A stretch of 64,000 bases of DNA, taken from Craterilacuibacter sp. RT1T (lineage in GTDB: Bacteria; Pseudomonadota; Gammaproteobacteria; Burkholderiales; Chromobacteriaceae). Below, in pieces: positions 33,497 through 46,631 of this stretch. Location: positions 124,001 to 188,000 of the forward strand of contig NZ_JAMFLI010000001.1 in the NCBI RefSeq assembly GCF_023502145.1. The letters run 5' to 3'. The first letter of the stretch is position 1. Every line of letters begins with the position of its first letter. The notes under the pieces were generated by a model. The model searched no databases, was not told the DNA's origin, and saw only the letters and a program-made list of their open reading frames with translations. The position numbers and the translations under genes are program-made.

Positions 33497-35311
33497 TCAG
33501 ACAAGAATAGGAGCGGGCTCGGTGCTGTTTTCCGCCGACACCGTGCGGTTTTTGCCGTTTAGCTTGGCCTGATACATGGCACGGTCGGCGCGGTCGATGA
33601 CGTCACAGTCCCTTTCCCCCAGATGCCATAGGGCGACGCCAGCACTAAAGGTAATGATCAGGCGCTCGTTATTGGTGAGGAAAAAGCTGCGGGTCAGTTC
33701 GCGCTGTAGGCGCTGTATGGTCTGGAGCGCCTCGTCATGTGGCGTATCGGCCAGCAAAATGATGAACTCTTCCCCGCCAAAACGGGCGCAGATATCGGAT
33801 GGGCGCAGCAACTGGCGGATGGCATCGACCAGAAAGCGCAAGGCATGGTCGCCGGCCAGATGGCCGTATTTGTCATTCAGCTGCTTGAAGTTGTCTACGT
33901 CCAGCAGCGCGACCGATAGCGGCGAGCCGGTGCGCTCGGCCCGGCTCAGTTCGCGGGCGAAGTGCTCGTCCAGTCCGCGCCGGTTATAGGCACCGGTCAG
34001 CGGGTCTTCTTTGACTTTGGAACTGGCGCTCTCCAGTGCCTGCTCCAGGTCGGCAATACGTTGCTGGGCGTTTTCTACTTCCCCTTGTGCCGCCAGCAAG
34101 GCGGTTCGCGAGTGTTGCAGCGTGTGCTGCATGGTGTCGGTATCCTGGGACAGCTCGTCAGCGATATGCCTGACTTCGGTGAGACTGGCTGCGTGTTGCA
34201 GTTTGCCGCTATAGCTGGCAATGCGCCCCTGAAACACTTCGGTTTCACTGCTCATTTGCGACAATTGGCTGAGGAATGAGCCCAGTAGCGCACGCAATGA
34301 GTGGGCCGCTTCATCCAGCGAGCTTTTCAACAGGCCTTGCTGGTGGATGACTTCTTTTAGTTTGGCTTCCAGCGGGTAGATCTGTTGTACCGATTGCAAA
34401 GGTGCACTCAGCATGTCCTGCAGGCAGGCGATTTGCCCGACCAGATAGCTGTCCGAGCCATGCAGCTCGGCGATATTCTGCAGCAAAAGGCGTAGCAGAT
34501 TACTGAGGCCGGTCACCAGACGCTCGTCTTGCTGGCTTTGCAGCTCAAGCTTGATCAGGAAGGTGCGCAGCTGGGCGCTAAAAGCCAGCCTGGCGGCGGC
34601 GCTATCCTCCAGCGTGCCCAGTTGCTGCAGTAATGGCTCATAACTTTGCAGCAGATCCGGGTAGTGCACCAAGCGCGGCTCGACGCCGTACTTGAGCGTC
34701 AGCATCAGGGCACTGCTCAGGCCAGCATGGCCATCCGGGTCTGCCACCAGCGGTTTTTCACTGCTGGCGGGCTCTTCGGCGGGCTGTGCCTCGCGCTGGC
34801 CGCGGCTCCAGTCTTGCAATAGTTTGTGCAGCTTTTCATTGAGTGCTTCGGGCTGGTTGCCGAAATTGATAACCAGACGCTCAAGTGCACTTTGCTTGTA
34901 GTTTTGCGACAGGTCGGGGTGGCGGACTTCCCATTGACGCAACAAGGACAGGATCAGGTTGCCCCAGCTGTCGGCCAACTCGCGTTCGCGCAGGTGCAGG
35001 GTGATCAGGTCTATGCATTGCTGTGGAACCTGCTCCCACGCTTCGTCATCCAGTGCTTTATTCAGGCGCGCCAGTCCCAGCCGATAGCTGTGGTTCTGTG
35101 GTGTCAGGCTGGTAAACGCCTGCGTCATCAGTTCGGCCAGGCGGTGTTTGCCAGAGACTTCGTCGCCGGAAACTTCGGCATAGATGCGCGAGAAGTTGTG
35201 CGGCGTAGGCAGCAGCTGGCGGCTGGCCAGCTGCTTAAGGGTTTCTCGGGCAAGATCGGTCGGGTTTTGTGTGGTCATCGGCCAAGCCCGTTTACGTTGT
35301 TGAACAGCCAT
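33497..35311 (-). CDS. Diguanylate cyclase with long N-terminal helical region
   Basis: This is a 604-residue protein. The C-terminal GGDEF domain (about residues 430-595) is active-looking: GGEEF is present in ARFGGEEFIILL, and the inhibitory site RPSD lies five residues before it. It makes cyclic-di-GMP. The first ~400 residues are soluble, helical and Leu/Gln-rich, with a coiled coil just before the GGDEF domain (QGEVENAQQRIADLEQALES); I recognise no sensor domain there. An ATG at 35311 has GTAGG nearby; an internal ATG at 35278 is an alternative. It follows ftsB by 29 bases. Confidence 0.88.
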   Translation of the reverse strand: MAVQQRKRAWPMTTQNPTDLARETLKQLASRQLLPTPHNFSRIYAEVSGDEVSGKHRLAELMTQAFTSLTPQNHSYRLGLARLNKALDDEAWEQVPQQCIDLITLHLRERELADSWGNLILSLLRQWEVRHPDLSQNYKQSALERLVINFGNQPEALNEKLHKLLQDWSRGQREAQPAEEPASSEKPLVADPDGHAGLSSALMLTLKYGVEPRLVHYPDLLQSYEPLLQQLGTLEDSAAARLAFSAQLRTFLIKLELQSQQDERLVTGLSNLLRLLLQNIAELHGSDSYLVGQIACLQDMLSAPLQSVQQIYPLEAKLKEVIHQQGLLKSSLDEAAHSLRALLGSFLSQLSQMSSETEVFQGRIASYSGKLQHAASLTEVRHIADELSQDTDTMQHTLQHSRTALLAAQGEVENAQQRIADLEQALESASSKVKEDPLTGAYNRRGLDEHFARELSRAERTGSPLSVALLDVDNFKQLNDKYGHLAGDHALRFLVDAIRQLLRPSDICARFGGEEFIILLADTPHDEALQTIQRLQRELTRSFFLTNNERLIITFSAGVALWHLGERDCDVIDRADRAMYQAKLNGKNRTVSAENSTEPAPILV

Positions 35312-35340
35312 ATCGCCTACAGTAGAGAATGCTTACGTGC

Positions 35341-35640
35341 TTAGTTTGGTGTGCCAATTTTATTATTGGCATGATCCAGTAGCTGGAAAAATACCTCACC
35401 TGGGCGGATCATGCCAAGCTCATTTCGTGCGCGCTCTTCAATTGCGGCCGAACCTTGCTTGAGATCCCGCACTTCTGCATCCAGTGCCGTGTTGCGGAGG
35501 GCCAGCTTGACGTTGACCTCCTTTTGCTCTTGCACTTGCTTATCAAGCTGCCAGACCCTGAGCCAGCTACCCTTGCCCAGCCATAACGGCCATTGCAGGG
35601 CGAGAATCAGGGCGACCAGCGTCAGGGTCAGAGCACGCAT
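35341..35640 (-). CDS. ftsB: Cell division protein FtsB
   Basis: This is a 99-residue bitopic protein: an N-terminal membrane anchor ([17 protein letters not shown]) and a periplasmic coiled coil ([19 protein letters not shown]). The conserved [20 protein letters not shown] segment is the FtsB/DivIC signature. It works with FtsL and FtsQ at the divisome. It begins 12 bases after eno, the usual arrangement. Confidence 0.93.
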   Translation of the reverse strand: MRALTLTLVALILALQWPLWLGKGSWLRVWQLDKQVQEQKEVNVKLALRNTALDAEVRDLKQGSAAIEERARNELGMIRPGEVFFQLLDHANNKIGTPN

Positions 35641-35652
35641 GATATTTCCGAT

Positions 35653-36978
<1,326 letters not shown>

Positions 36979-36987
36979 TTAAAGCTT

Positions 36988-37009
36988 CGGCCAGACAGGT
37001 GTCTGGCCG
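36988..37009 (-). other. Hairpin between kdsA and eno
   Basis: CGGCCAGACA (36988-36997) pairs with TGTCTGGCCG (37000-37009), 21 bases after the kdsA stop on the minus strand. It is not followed by a T-run, so it may partly terminate, protect the kdsA message, or do nothing. Confidence 0.5.
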
Positions 37010-37029
37010 AGCGTTTCAAGCTTTTATTG

Positions 37030-37881
37030 TCAGAGCGAATGCTCGGGCCAAGGCGTTGCCTTGACCAGGGTATCGATATCACGCAGCGTGCTCAGCAGCT
37101 CTTTCATGCGTCCCAGCGGCCAGGCATTCGGGCCATCCGACAGAGCTTCGCACGGGTTGGGATGCGTTTCCATAAAGATGCCGGCCACACCCGCTGCCAC
37201 GGCAGCGCGCGCCAGTACCGGTACGAATTCGCGCTGTCCGCCGGACGAGGTGCCCTGGCCGCCAGGCAATTGCACCGAGTGGGTCGCGTCATACACGACC
37301 GGGCAGCCGGTCTCGCGCATGATGGCCAGCGAGCGCATATCGGACACCAGATTGTTGTAGCCGAAGGAGGCACCGCGTTCGCACGCCATAAAACGGTCAG
37401 CCGACAGGCCGGCTGCCAGTGCCGCATCGCGTGCCTTATCCAGTACATGCTTCATATCGCCCGGTGCCATAAACTGGCCCTTCTTGATATTGACCGGCTT
37501 GCCGCTTACCGCGACGGCACGGATAAAGTCGGTCTGGCGCGCGAGAAAAGCGGGCGTTTGCAGCACGTCGACCACGGCGGCGACATGCGGCACTTCGTAT
37601 TCATTGTGTACGTCGGTCAGCACCGGTACGCCGATCTGGCGTTTGACTTCGGCCAGAATGCGCAGGCCTTCTTCCATGCCCAGACCACGGAACGAGGTGC
37701 CGGAGGAGCGGTTGGCTTTGTCGAAGCTGGATTTGTAAATAAACGGGATCCCCAGCTCCAGGGTGATTTCCTTGAGCGCGCCGGCAGTATCGATCGCCAT
37801 TTGTTCGCTCTCGATCACGCAAGGGCCGGCAATCAGGAAAAGGGGATGGTTTAAGCCGACTTCAAATCCGGTGAGTTGCAT
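37030..37881 (-). CDS. kdsA: 2-dehydro-3-deoxyphosphooctonate aldolase (KDO-8-phosphate synthase)
   Basis: This is a 283-residue enzyme that condenses arabinose-5-phosphate with phosphoenolpyruvate for lipopolysaccharide core. Motifs: [63 protein letters not shown] and [18 protein letters not shown] lies just before the ATG at 37881; an upstream in-frame ATG has none. It is followed by eno. Confidence 0.96.
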   Translation of the reverse strand: MQLTGFEVGLNHPLFLIAGPCVIESEQMAIDTAGALKEITLELGIPFIYKSSFDKANRSSGTSFRGLGMEEGLRILAEVKRQIGVPVLTDVHNEYEVPHVAAVVDVLQTPAFLARQTDFIRAVAVSGKPVNIKKGQFMAPGDMKHVLDKARDAALAAGLSADRFMACERGASFGYNNLVSDMRSLAIMRETGCPVVYDATHSVQLPGGQGTSSGGQREFVPVLARAAVAAGVAGIFMETHPNPCEALSDGPNAWPLGRMKELLSTLRDIDTLVKATPWPEHSL

Positions 37882-37936
37882 GCTGTGTCTCCACGAAATA
37901 CCGGGGCGGGCATTGCCGCCCCGGTTGCGGTACAAA

Positions 37937-39850
<1,914 letters not shown>

Positions 39851-40084
39851 ATGGCGCGAGTATGCAAAGTCACCGGCAAACGTCCGATGACCGGGAACAA
39901 TGTTTCCCACGCCAATAACAAGACGAAACGTCGTTTTCTGCCGAACCTGCAGTACCGCAAGTTCTGGGTCGAAAGCGAAAACCGTTGGGTGCGCCTGCGC
40001 GTTTCCAATGCAGCCCTGCGTACCATCGACAAGAACGGTATCGAATCCGTTCTGGCCGATCTGCGTGCGCGCGGCGAAATCTGA
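39851..40084 (+). CDS. rpmB: 50S ribosomal protein L28
   Basis: This is a 77-residue L28. [20 protein letters not shown] and [16 protein letters not shown] are the family signature. It is followed after 15 bases by rpmG, the usual pair. Confidence 0.97.
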   Translation: MARVCKVTGKRPMTGNNVSHANNKTKRRFLPNLQYRKFWVESENRWVRLRVSNAALRTIDKNGIESVLADLRARGEI

Positions 40085-40099
40085 TAGCGAAGGATCATC

Positions 40100-40255
40100 A
40101 TGCGCGACAAGATCAAGCTCGAATCGACTGCTGGCACTGGCCACTTTTACACCACGACCAAGAACAAGCGCACTATGCCTGAGAAAATGGAGATCAAGAA
40201 ATTTGATCCTGTTGTCCGCAAGCATGTGATCTACAAGGAAACCAAGCTTAAGTAA
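40100..40255 (+). CDS. rpmG: 50S ribosomal protein L33
   Basis: This is a 51-residue L33 starting [20 protein letters not shown] and ending VIYKETKLK. It has no cysteine, so it is the zinc-free (C-) form. AAGGA lies 6 bases before the ATG. It is cotranscribed with rpmB and followed by a strong terminator. Confidence 0.97.
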   Translation: MRDKIKLESTAGTGHFYTTTKNKRTMPEKMEIKKFDPVVRKHVIYKETKLK

Positions 40256-40283
40256 GCTTGAGATCTTTGACTTGATCGTAAAG

Positions 40284-40318
40284 AACCCTTCGCTGGTGCA
40301 CGGCGAAGGGTTTTTTTT
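40284..40318 (+). terminator. Terminator of rpmB-rpmG
   Basis: AACCCTTCGC (40284-40293) pairs with GCGAAGGGTT (40303-40312), followed by eight T residues. Confidence 0.95.
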
Positions 40319-40333
40319 ATCTGCGTTTTCTGT

Positions 40334-41140
40334 TTAGCTTTGATTGCTGGTCTGTAATGTCTTTTTGGCCAGTAGCAGATCGCGCCATACGGCGGCTTTT
40401 TCCTGCGGGTTGCGCAGCAAATAGGCCGGATGCAGGCTGGCAATCAAGGGAATGCCCTGATAGTGGTGCACCTGTCCGCGTAGTTGGCCGATGCTGGCCT
40501 TGCTTTGCAATAAGGTTTGGCTGGCAAAACGCCCGAGCGTTACGATCAGTTCGGGCTTAAGCAAGGCGATCTGGGCGGCCAGATATACCTGGCAGGCAGC
40601 CACTTCATCCACCTGCGGGTTGCGGTTGATCGGCGGACGGCACTTCAGGATGTTGGTGATATAGACATCGCGCTCGCGATCCAGTCCTGCCGCCTGCAAG
40701 ATATTGTTGAGCAGCATGCCGGCCGCACCTACAAAAGCCTCGCCCTGCAAATCCTCGTTTTCTCCGGGTGCCTCGCCAATAAACAGCCAGCGCGCCTGCG
40801 GGTTGCCGCTACCGAATACGGTCTGGTTGCGCGTATTGCTAAGCCGGCAGTCCTGGCAGCGGGCGACCTTGGCTTTGAGTTCGCTCAGGCTTAAACCCTG
40901 CAGGTTTTTTGTATCGTTTAGGGCGACGGCATCCAGTGGCAAGACTGTGGGGGGCGTGGTGCTTGGGGGCGGGGCAGTCGGTGCGATGGTGGCGGCGGGC
41001 GCGCTTGCTGCTTGCACTTCCGCCTGCAGCACGGGGGCGGTTTCTATCGCCGGACTGTCGATATAGACATATTCCACCTCGCGCCTTTGCCAGAGCGGCC
41101 CCAGACCCATGGCTTCGACCAGGCTCAGGCGCCGGCTCAT
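40334..41140 (-). CDS. Uracil-DNA glycosylase family 4/5 (iron-sulfur)
   Basis: This is a 268-residue protein. The C-terminal ~180 residues form the iron-sulfur uracil-DNA glycosylase: C95 and C98 in ARCQDCRLS, the catalytic segment GEAPGENEDLQGEAFVG, NILKCRPP and SLHPAYLLR. It removes uracil from DNA. The first ~80 residues are Ala/Pro-rich and probably disordered, as in the DNA-polymerase-related family members of proteobacteria. It overlaps rimI by four bases. Confidence 0.92.
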   Translation of the reverse strand: MSRRLSLVEAMGLGPLWQRREVEYVYIDSPAIETAPVLQAEVQAASAPAATIAPTAPPPSTTPPTVLPLDAVALNDTKNLQGLSLSELKAKVARCQDCRLSNTRNQTVFGSGNPQARWLFIGEAPGENEDLQGEAFVGAAGMLLNNILQAAGLDRERDVYITNILKCRPPINRNPQVDEVAACQVYLAAQIALLKPELIVTLGRFASQTLLQSKASIGQLRGQVHHYQGIPLIASLHPAYLLRNPQEKAAVWRDLLLAKKTLQTSNQS

Positions 41141-41577
41141 AGCATGGCCTCCATCAAAATGGCGTGCTCGCGGCCATTTTCCGCAGGGTAGTAATGCTTG
41201 CGCAGTCCGTTCTGGCTGAAGCCGGTTTTCAGGTAAAGCTGGCGTGCGCCATGATTGCTCTCGCGCACTTCCAGTAGCATGCGGTATGCGCCTTGTGCCT
41301 TGGCGTCATGCATAACGGCCTGCAGTAAATGTCTGGCATGGCCTTGGCCTTGATGGGGCAGGCTGGTCGCAATATTCAGCAGGTGTACTTCATCCAGTAT
41401 GGTCATGCTGACTGCCCAGGCCAGAATCTCGTCCTGCTCGCAACATAAGGCAAATTGATGACCGGCTTGCAGCGAGTCCTGGTAGTCGCGCTCATGCCAC
41501 GGATGCGGACTGGCCTCGGCTTCGAGCCGGGCCAGTTGTGCCATATCGGCCGGCGTGGCTGCGCGTATGCATCTCAT
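41137..41577 (-). CDS. rimI: Ribosomal protein S18 N-acetyltransferase
   Basis: This is a 146-residue GNAT acetyltransferase. The acetyl-CoA loop is LPHQGQGHARHLLQAV, followed by LLEVRESNHGARQLYLKTGF. It acetylates S18 in Escherichia coli. It is placed between tsaB and the uracil-DNA glycosylase, overlapping both by four bases, a conserved set. Confidence 0.92.
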   Translation of the reverse strand: MRCIRAATPADMAQLARLEAEASPHPWHERDYQDSLQAGHQFALCCEQDEILAWAVSMTILDEVHLLNIATSLPHQGQGHARHLLQAVMHDAKAQGAYRMLLEVRESNHGARQLYLKTGFSQNGLRKHYYPAENGREHAILMEAML

Positions 41578-42242
41578 GTGCGGCGTGCCTGCTGTTCGCG
41601 GGTAGTCAGGGCGATTTTATTGCGCACATACAGGATTTCGCTGTGCTGTGCTGGCTGAAGGGGGTAGCGCCCGCTGTCTGCCAGTGTAAGCAGCGCGTTG
41701 GCGTGGGGGCGCAGTGTGGCATCGACGCTATTGATCCGTGCCGCCAGGCGTGGCAGCAGGGCATCGGCGTAGTGGCTGAAACCGTCGCCTTGCGCATTCC
41801 ACTGGCCGTCTTCCAGCATGACGTCTTGCGGGTCGCACACGCGGATGGCATCGATGCGCTGTGCTTGCGCATCATACTTCGCGCAATAAACCTGTCCCAT
41901 GCGTGCATCCATGCACACCAGCGCGGGCGCGCCACTGGCCTGAATCGCGATGGTATCCAGTGTAGGAATGGCCATCATGGGCAGGGCATTGGCAAAGGCC
42001 AGTCCCTGGGCGATGGCGCAGCCTATGCGGATGCCGGTAAACGAGCCCGGCCCCTGGCTGAAGGCAATGGCGTCCAGTTGCTGCAGCCCTATACCCAGCT
42101 CGGCCAGTAAAGTGTCCAGTGTGGGTAGCAGCAGTTCGGCGTGTTTCTGGCCAACTTGCTGATGAAACAGGACATGCTTGCCATGGTAACGAATGGCAAG
42201 CGACAGATAGTCGGTCGTGGTGTCGATGGACAGTAGGTTCAT
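41574..42242 (-). CDS. tsaB: tRNA threonylcarbamoyladenosine biosynthesis protein TsaB
   Basis: This is a 222-residue ASKHA-fold protein, partner of TsaD in t6A modification. Segments: LLSIDTTTDYLSLAI, HAELLLPTLDTLL, FSQGPGSFTGIRIG. The ATG at 42242 gives the conserved start; the frame is open 54 bases upstream. It overlaps rimI in ATGA. Confidence 0.94.
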   Translation of the reverse strand: MNLLSIDTTTDYLSLAIRYHGKHVLFHQQVGQKHAELLLPTLDTLLAELGIGLQQLDAIAFSQGPGSFTGIRIGCAIAQGLAFANALPMMAIPTLDTIAIQASGAPALVCMDARMGQVYCAKYDAQAQRIDAIRVCDPQDVMLEDGQWNAQGDGFSHYADALLPRLAARINSVDATLRPHANALLTLADSGRYPLQPAQHSEILYVRNKIALTTREQQARRT

Positions 42243-42271
42243 TGCAAGCGGATCGGGCGGCAAAACGCCGA

Positions 42272-43495
42272 TTATAAACCCAGATCCTCGACCCAACCGA
42301 GTGCCTCGATGTGCAATTCGTTTAATTGTGCTGCAGGTATAGATATGGCATCGGCTAAATAGCTTATTTTGCCGAGTTCCGGCGCTTCCAGTGCCCTGAC
42401 CAGTGAGAGAAGCGAAGCACCGGTACCAGGCTTGCCTTGCAGCGTCGCTTCAACTTCCTGCGGCAGTTGCAAATGGCGGCAAGCCTCCAGCATCGGAACC
42501 TTCAGGATGACGTCCAGCAGGGAAAATAGGCCGCTGATAAACAGCAGGTCACAACTGTCCTGATTCAGACCTTGCTGGCGGCCTATGTTTTCCATCAGGC
42601 GGGCGCGGATAATCGCGGTTCTTTGTAAGCAAGGACTGACCCGGCCGTTTTCATCATTGCTGACCAGCAGCAGGGTCAGCCAGCGATACAGCTTGCGGTA
42701 GCCCAGCATGGTGATCGCATGCGAAAACGAGGTGATCCGCATCGGCTGGCCTGCAGCGGCGGAATTGACAAAGCGCAGCAGCTTGAAGGAAAGCGCCAGA
42801 TCGGTTTTTAGAATGGCCTCAATCTGGTCCGCATCGGCATCGTTGCGCACCAGATTGAGCAGGCGCAGCGTATTGACCATGCTGGGGTGGATGGCTGTTG
42901 CGCTGATGGTTTCCGGCTTGGCGAAATAAAAGCCCTGATAGGCATCCATATCCAGCTCGCGGCTGATGCTGTAATGCGCCGGCGTTTCTACCCGTTTGGC
43001 GATACGCAGAATAGGGTAGCTCTTGAGCTGCGCATTCATGTGCATGAATTGCTGCGGTGTTTCATGCTGGATATCGATATTGGCATAGCGAATCTGGTCG
43101 AAGTAGGCTTCATTCCCAGACTCCAGTCCGGTGCAATCGAGTGAAAAGCTGAAGCCCTGACCGCGCAGCATGCGCATGCGGTCGAGTATCTCGCGTGAAG
43201 GGGGCAGATCGCTGGGTAGCTCAAGTACGATCTTGCGTGCGGGTAGCAATTCGATTAGCTCGCTCATCAACATGGCTTCCCCCACATTAACGAATGCAAG
43301 CTTGTCTTTGAGCAGTTTGCCGCTGCCAATATCCCCCAGGATGCCGGTGAGTACGCGGGTGTCGGCTTCCAGTGGCGAAAATTGCCCGCTGTCGGTGCTG
43401 TTTTCATCGCGCCGGAACAGCAGTTCATAGGCAATGATCTGCTGTTGCCTGTCGGTAATAGGCTGGCGGCCGATAAAGGTGGAAGTTGAATTCAT
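42272..43495 (-). CDS. EAL-HDOD (YuxH-like) signalling protein
   Basis: This is a 407-residue protein. An N-terminal EAL-like domain (about residues 5-195; IGRQPITDRQQQIIAYELLF) is followed by an HDOD domain (about 200-395; DLALSFKLLRFVNSAAAG). The EAL domain retains ELL but lacks the usual acidic DD pair and catalytic Lys, so phosphodiesterase activity is doubtful. The start codon follows the cheA stop with no gap, so it belongs to the chemotaxis operon and may tie cyclic-di-GMP to motility. Confidence 0.85.
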   Translation of the reverse strand: MNSTSTFIGRQPITDRQQQIIAYELLFRRDENSTDSGQFSPLEADTRVLTGILGDIGSGKLLKDKLAFVNVGEAMLMSELIELLPARKIVLELPSDLPPSREILDRMRMLRGQGFSFSLDCTGLESGNEAYFDQIRYANIDIQHETPQQFMHMNAQLKSYPILRIAKRVETPAHYSISRELDMDAYQGFYFAKPETISATAIHPSMVNTLRLLNLVRNDADADQIEAILKTDLALSFKLLRFVNSAAAGQPMRITSFSHAITMLGYRKLYRWLTLLLVSNDENGRVSPCLQRTAIIRARLMENIGRQQGLNQDSCDLLFISGLFSLLDVILKVPMLEACRHLQLPQEVEATLQGKPGTGASLLSLVRALEAPELGKISYLADAISIPAAQLNELHIEALGWVEDLGL

Positions 43496-45379
43496 TCAAT
43501 AAGTTAATAAGTCGAGGTGACGAGCAGTGGCGCCTTGTGCAACGGCGGCTTCTTGCTGTGCTTTAAGCAGGTCTTCCATATCCAGCACCAGAACGACCGA
43601 GCCATCGCCAGACAGTGTGGCACCGGCGACGCCTTTGGGGCGGATGTTTTCCAGCGGCTTGATTACGACATCGTCGCGGCCGACAAAAGAGTCAACAGCC
43701 AGAATAAAAGCGCGCTCAGCCGACTGCATCAGTACGCCAAAAGCGGGCACCTGGGTCGGTGCCCAGCCCAGAAGGCCGGTCAGCGTTTTAAGCGGCAGGA
43801 TTTCATCGCGTACGACGATGGTTGGCCGGCCGGAAACCTCCTGCATGGCGGAGGATTCGATCGGGATGATTTCCCTGACCATGGCCAGTGGAACGGCAAA
43901 CGGTTGATCGCAGACGCGTACCACCAGTACCGGCAGGATGGCCAGCGTCAGCGGCAACGAGATGCTGATGCGCGTACCTTCACCCTGGATCGAGTTGATA
44001 TCGATGCGGCCATTAAGCTTCTGGATATTGGTGCGCACCACATCCATGCCGACGCCACGACCGGACACGCTGGAAATCTGGTCCTTGGTGGAAAAGCCGG
44101 GCAGGAAAATCAGTTGCAGCGATTGTTTTTCATCCAGCGCGTTGGCCGTTTCCGCATCGATCAAACCCTTTTCAATCGCTTTGCGTCGCAGCATCTCGGC
44201 GCTCATGCCCTTGCCGTCATCGGTAATGGAAATCACGATGTGATCGCCAACCTGCTCCGCCGACAGGTGAACGGCGGATTGCGGACTCTTGCCTGCGGCA
44301 ATGCGCTCTTCGGTCGACTCGACGCCATGATCGACTGCATTGCGCACCAAGTGCACCAGCGGATCGTTCAGATCCTCGATCATGGTCTTGTCCAGCTCGG
44401 TCTCTTCGCCGGTAATCACTAGTTCGACTTCTTTACCCAGCTGGCGTGCCAGATCGCGCGCCAGACGCGGATATTTCTGGAACAGGCGGCCGATAGGCTG
44501 CATGCGGGTTTTCATCACCGCGTTTTGCAGGTCGCCAACCAGTAAGTCGAGCTGGCTGATCGCCTCATCCAGCGAACGCAGCGTGTGTGCCTCGGTATTG
44601 CCTTGCAGGATTTCGGTACGCAGCGTGGTCAGCCGGTTTTTGGTCAGGCCGATCTCGCCGGACAGATTCAGTACCTGATCCAGACGCACGGTGTCGATAC
44701 GGATGGTGTTTTCCTGCTGTTGCGGCATGGCATTGCCGGTCGCAGGCTGCTGCTTGATCGCTTGGCGTGCGGGAACCTGCTCGGCGGCCGGAGCATGAAC
44801 CGGCACGGGAGCGGGAGCCGCAGGTGGAGCGGCCTGCACAGCTGGTGCTGCCTCGGTGCGCAGCGGGGATGCGGCCTGCGTGATCGCGCTGTGCAGCAGT
44901 GCCCAGTCCGGGCTGTTGGGCGCCGGCACGGCTACGGCCTGCACGGCAGGAGGGGGCGCCGAGTGATGCGCCGGACGGTCGACATTCTGGCCAGCCAGCG
45001 CCGCATCGAGGGCGGACAACAAAGCCGCATCGGGCGAGGCGGGCATGATGCCTTGACCCATGCGTCCGAACATATCGCGCACGGCACCGGTCGAGTCCAT
45101 GATGATATCCATCAAGCCCTGCGACAGGGTCAGTTCGCCATTTCTCAGCTTGTCGAACAGATTTTCTGTACGGTGGCACAAGGTCACCATGGGGGCGGCA
45201 TTCAGAAAGCCTGCGCCGCCCTTGATGGTGTGGAAGCCGCGGAAAATATCATTCAGCAGCGCTTTGTCGTTAGGGTGCTTTTCCAGCTCGACCAGCTTGT
45301 TGTCAACGTCCGAGAGCAGCTCGGAGGACTCAAGCAGGAAGTCTTGAAGCAGTTCTTCCATGCCGGCAAACTCGCTCAT
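43496..45379 (-). CDS. cheA: Chemotaxis histidine kinase CheA
   Basis: This is a 627-residue kinase. The HPt domain carries His50 (GFHTIKGGAGF), a long Ala/Pro linker follows (about 140-235; no clear P2 domain), then the dimerisation helices, the ATPase (N-box HLVRNAVDHGVE, G-boxes DDGKGM and GRGVGMDVV), and a C-terminal CheW-like domain. GGAAG six bases upstream fixes the ATG at 45379. It lies between cheZ and the EAL-HDOD gene. Confidence 0.96.
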   Translation of the reverse strand: MSEFAGMEELLQDFLLESSELLSDVDNKLVELEKHPNDKALLNDIFRGFHTIKGGAGFLNAAPMVTLCHRTENLFDKLRNGELTLSQGLMDIIMDSTGAVRDMFGRMGQGIMPASPDAALLSALDAALAGQNVDRPAHHSAPPPAVQAVAVPAPNSPDWALLHSAITQAASPLRTEAAPAVQAAPPAAPAPVPVHAPAAEQVPARQAIKQQPATGNAMPQQQENTIRIDTVRLDQVLNLSGEIGLTKNRLTTLRTEILQGNTEAHTLRSLDEAISQLDLLVGDLQNAVMKTRMQPIGRLFQKYPRLARDLARQLGKEVELVITGEETELDKTMIEDLNDPLVHLVRNAVDHGVESTEERIAAGKSPQSAVHLSAEQVGDHIVISITDDGKGMSAEMLRRKAIEKGLIDAETANALDEKQSLQLIFLPGFSTKDQISSVSGRGVGMDVVRTNIQKLNGRIDINSIQGEGTRISISLPLTLAILPVLVVRVCDQPFAVPLAMVREIIPIESSAMQEVSGRPTIVVRDEILPLKTLTGLLGWAPTQVPAFGVLMQSAERAFILAVDSFVGRDDVVIKPLENIRPKGVAGATLSGDGSVVLVLDMEDLLKAQQEAAVAQGATARHLDLLTY

Positions 45380-45428
45380 TGCGGCTTCCTTCCTTGTTTG
45401 CGTTATTTTGTTCGGGTATTGCCCGGAA

Positions 45429-46166
45429 TCAGAAGCCCAGGCTTTCAAGCAGATCGTCAACCTGTTCCTGATTCGTCACCACATCGCTGCGGTTTTCAGG
45501 GTTGATGACCGGTCCGTTGAGCAACGAAGGTTCAAGGTCGACTTTTTTCTCTGCCGGCGAGTGCTCGATCAGGACCGAGATCAGTTCGCTTTCCAGTACC
45601 TTGACCATTTCCATGACCTTCTTGATCACCTGACCGGTCAGATCCTGAAAGTCCTGCGCCATTACGATATCAAGCAGCTGGGTATTGGTGTCAGCGGTAT
45701 GTTGTGGCACCTGATTGAGGTAGTCGCGGGTGCTAGCCGCCAGACGCTTGAAGTCTTCGACCGGCATCTGGTTGGCAAACACTTGATCCCACTGTGCACT
45801 GAGGTCGCGCGCGTCTTTTTCCAGTCTGTCCTGGATCGGGCGGGCAATATCGGTCGCGTTCAGTACGCGCTCGGCCGCATTTTCCGTCAGCGTGGCGATA
45901 TAGGACAAACGGCCCTTGGCATCGGGAATGGCTTCGGCTACTTTGCTCAGCGACTTGTCGTAGCCCATTTCACGCAGGGTATCATGCAGTTTGCGTGTGA
46001 TCTGGCCGATCTGCGCATAGATTTCTATCTGGGCATCCAGCGTGGCCGTCGGCTGGGGGGCTGCGCTATCGGCAGGGGCCTGCCACTGCTGATGCTGGCT
46101 GGCGATGCTGTCAAAGAGTGCTTCAAGATCCGGCGAGTCGCCGCTTTCCAATAAATTTTCCGACAC
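45429..46166 (-). CDS. cheZ: CheY-phosphate phosphatase CheZ
   Basis: This is a 245-residue protein. The catalytic helix is DIVMAQDFQDLTGQVIKKVM with the conserved Asp and Gln, and the C-terminal CheY-binding tail ends VDDLLESLGF. I take GTG at 46166 as start because GAGGAG lies seven bases upstream; there is no ATG nearby. It lies between cheY and cheA. Confidence 0.94.
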   Translation of the reverse strand: MSENLLESGDSPDLEALFDSIASQHQQWQAPADSAAPQPTATLDAQIEIYAQIGQITRKLHDTLREMGYDKSLSKVAEAIPDAKGRLSYIATLTENAAERVLNATDIARPIQDRLEKDARDLSAQWDQVFANQMPVEDFKRLAASTRDYLNQVPQHTADTNTQLLDIVMAQDFQDLTGQVIKKVMEMVKVLESELISVLIEHSPAEKKVDLEPSLLNGPVINPENRSDVVTNQEQVDDLLESLGF

Positions 46167-46197
46167 GTTCTGACTCCTCAAACAGGCTGCGCGTGAC

Positions 46198-46587
46198 TTA
46201 CTTGCCCATAGCCTGGAATATTTTGCCTAGCTTCTCTTCCAGCGTGGCGGCGGTAAACGGTTTGACGATATAGCCACTGGCACCCGCCGTAGCCGCTTCG
46301 ATGATGTTTTCCCTCCGCGCTTCGGCGGTGATCATCATGAAGGGCAGGTGGCGTAACTGGGCATCGGCACGGACTGCTTTTAGCAGCTCAATGCCGGTCA
46401 TGTTCGGCATGTTCCAGTCGGAGACGATAAAGTCGAAGCTCTGGTTCTTGAGTTTGTGCAGGGCGACCTGGCCATCTTCGGCTTCATCGACATTGGTGAA
46501 GCCGAGCTCCTTGAGCAGGTTGCGGACGATGCGTCGCATCGTGGAGAAATCATCCACGACGAGGAAACGAGTGTTCTTATCTGCCAT
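46198..46587 (-). CDS. cheY: Chemotaxis response regulator CheY
   Basis: This is a 129-residue single-domain receiver. The acidic pair D12/D13, phosphorylated D57, T87 and K109 are all present, and the sequence [20 protein letters not shown] is typical of CheY. It controls flagellar rotation through FliM. It precedes cheZ. Confidence 0.97.
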   Translation of the reverse strand: MADKNTRFLVVDDFSTMRRIVRNLLKELGFTNVDEAEDGQVALHKLKNQSFDFIVSDWNMPNMTGIELLKAVRADAQLRHLPFMMITAEARRENIIEAATAGASGYIVKPFTAATLEEKLGKIFQAMGK

Positions 46588-46631
46588 GAGTGCTTAAGTC
46601 CTGATCAAATCTAATAGTGCGGGCTATCTTA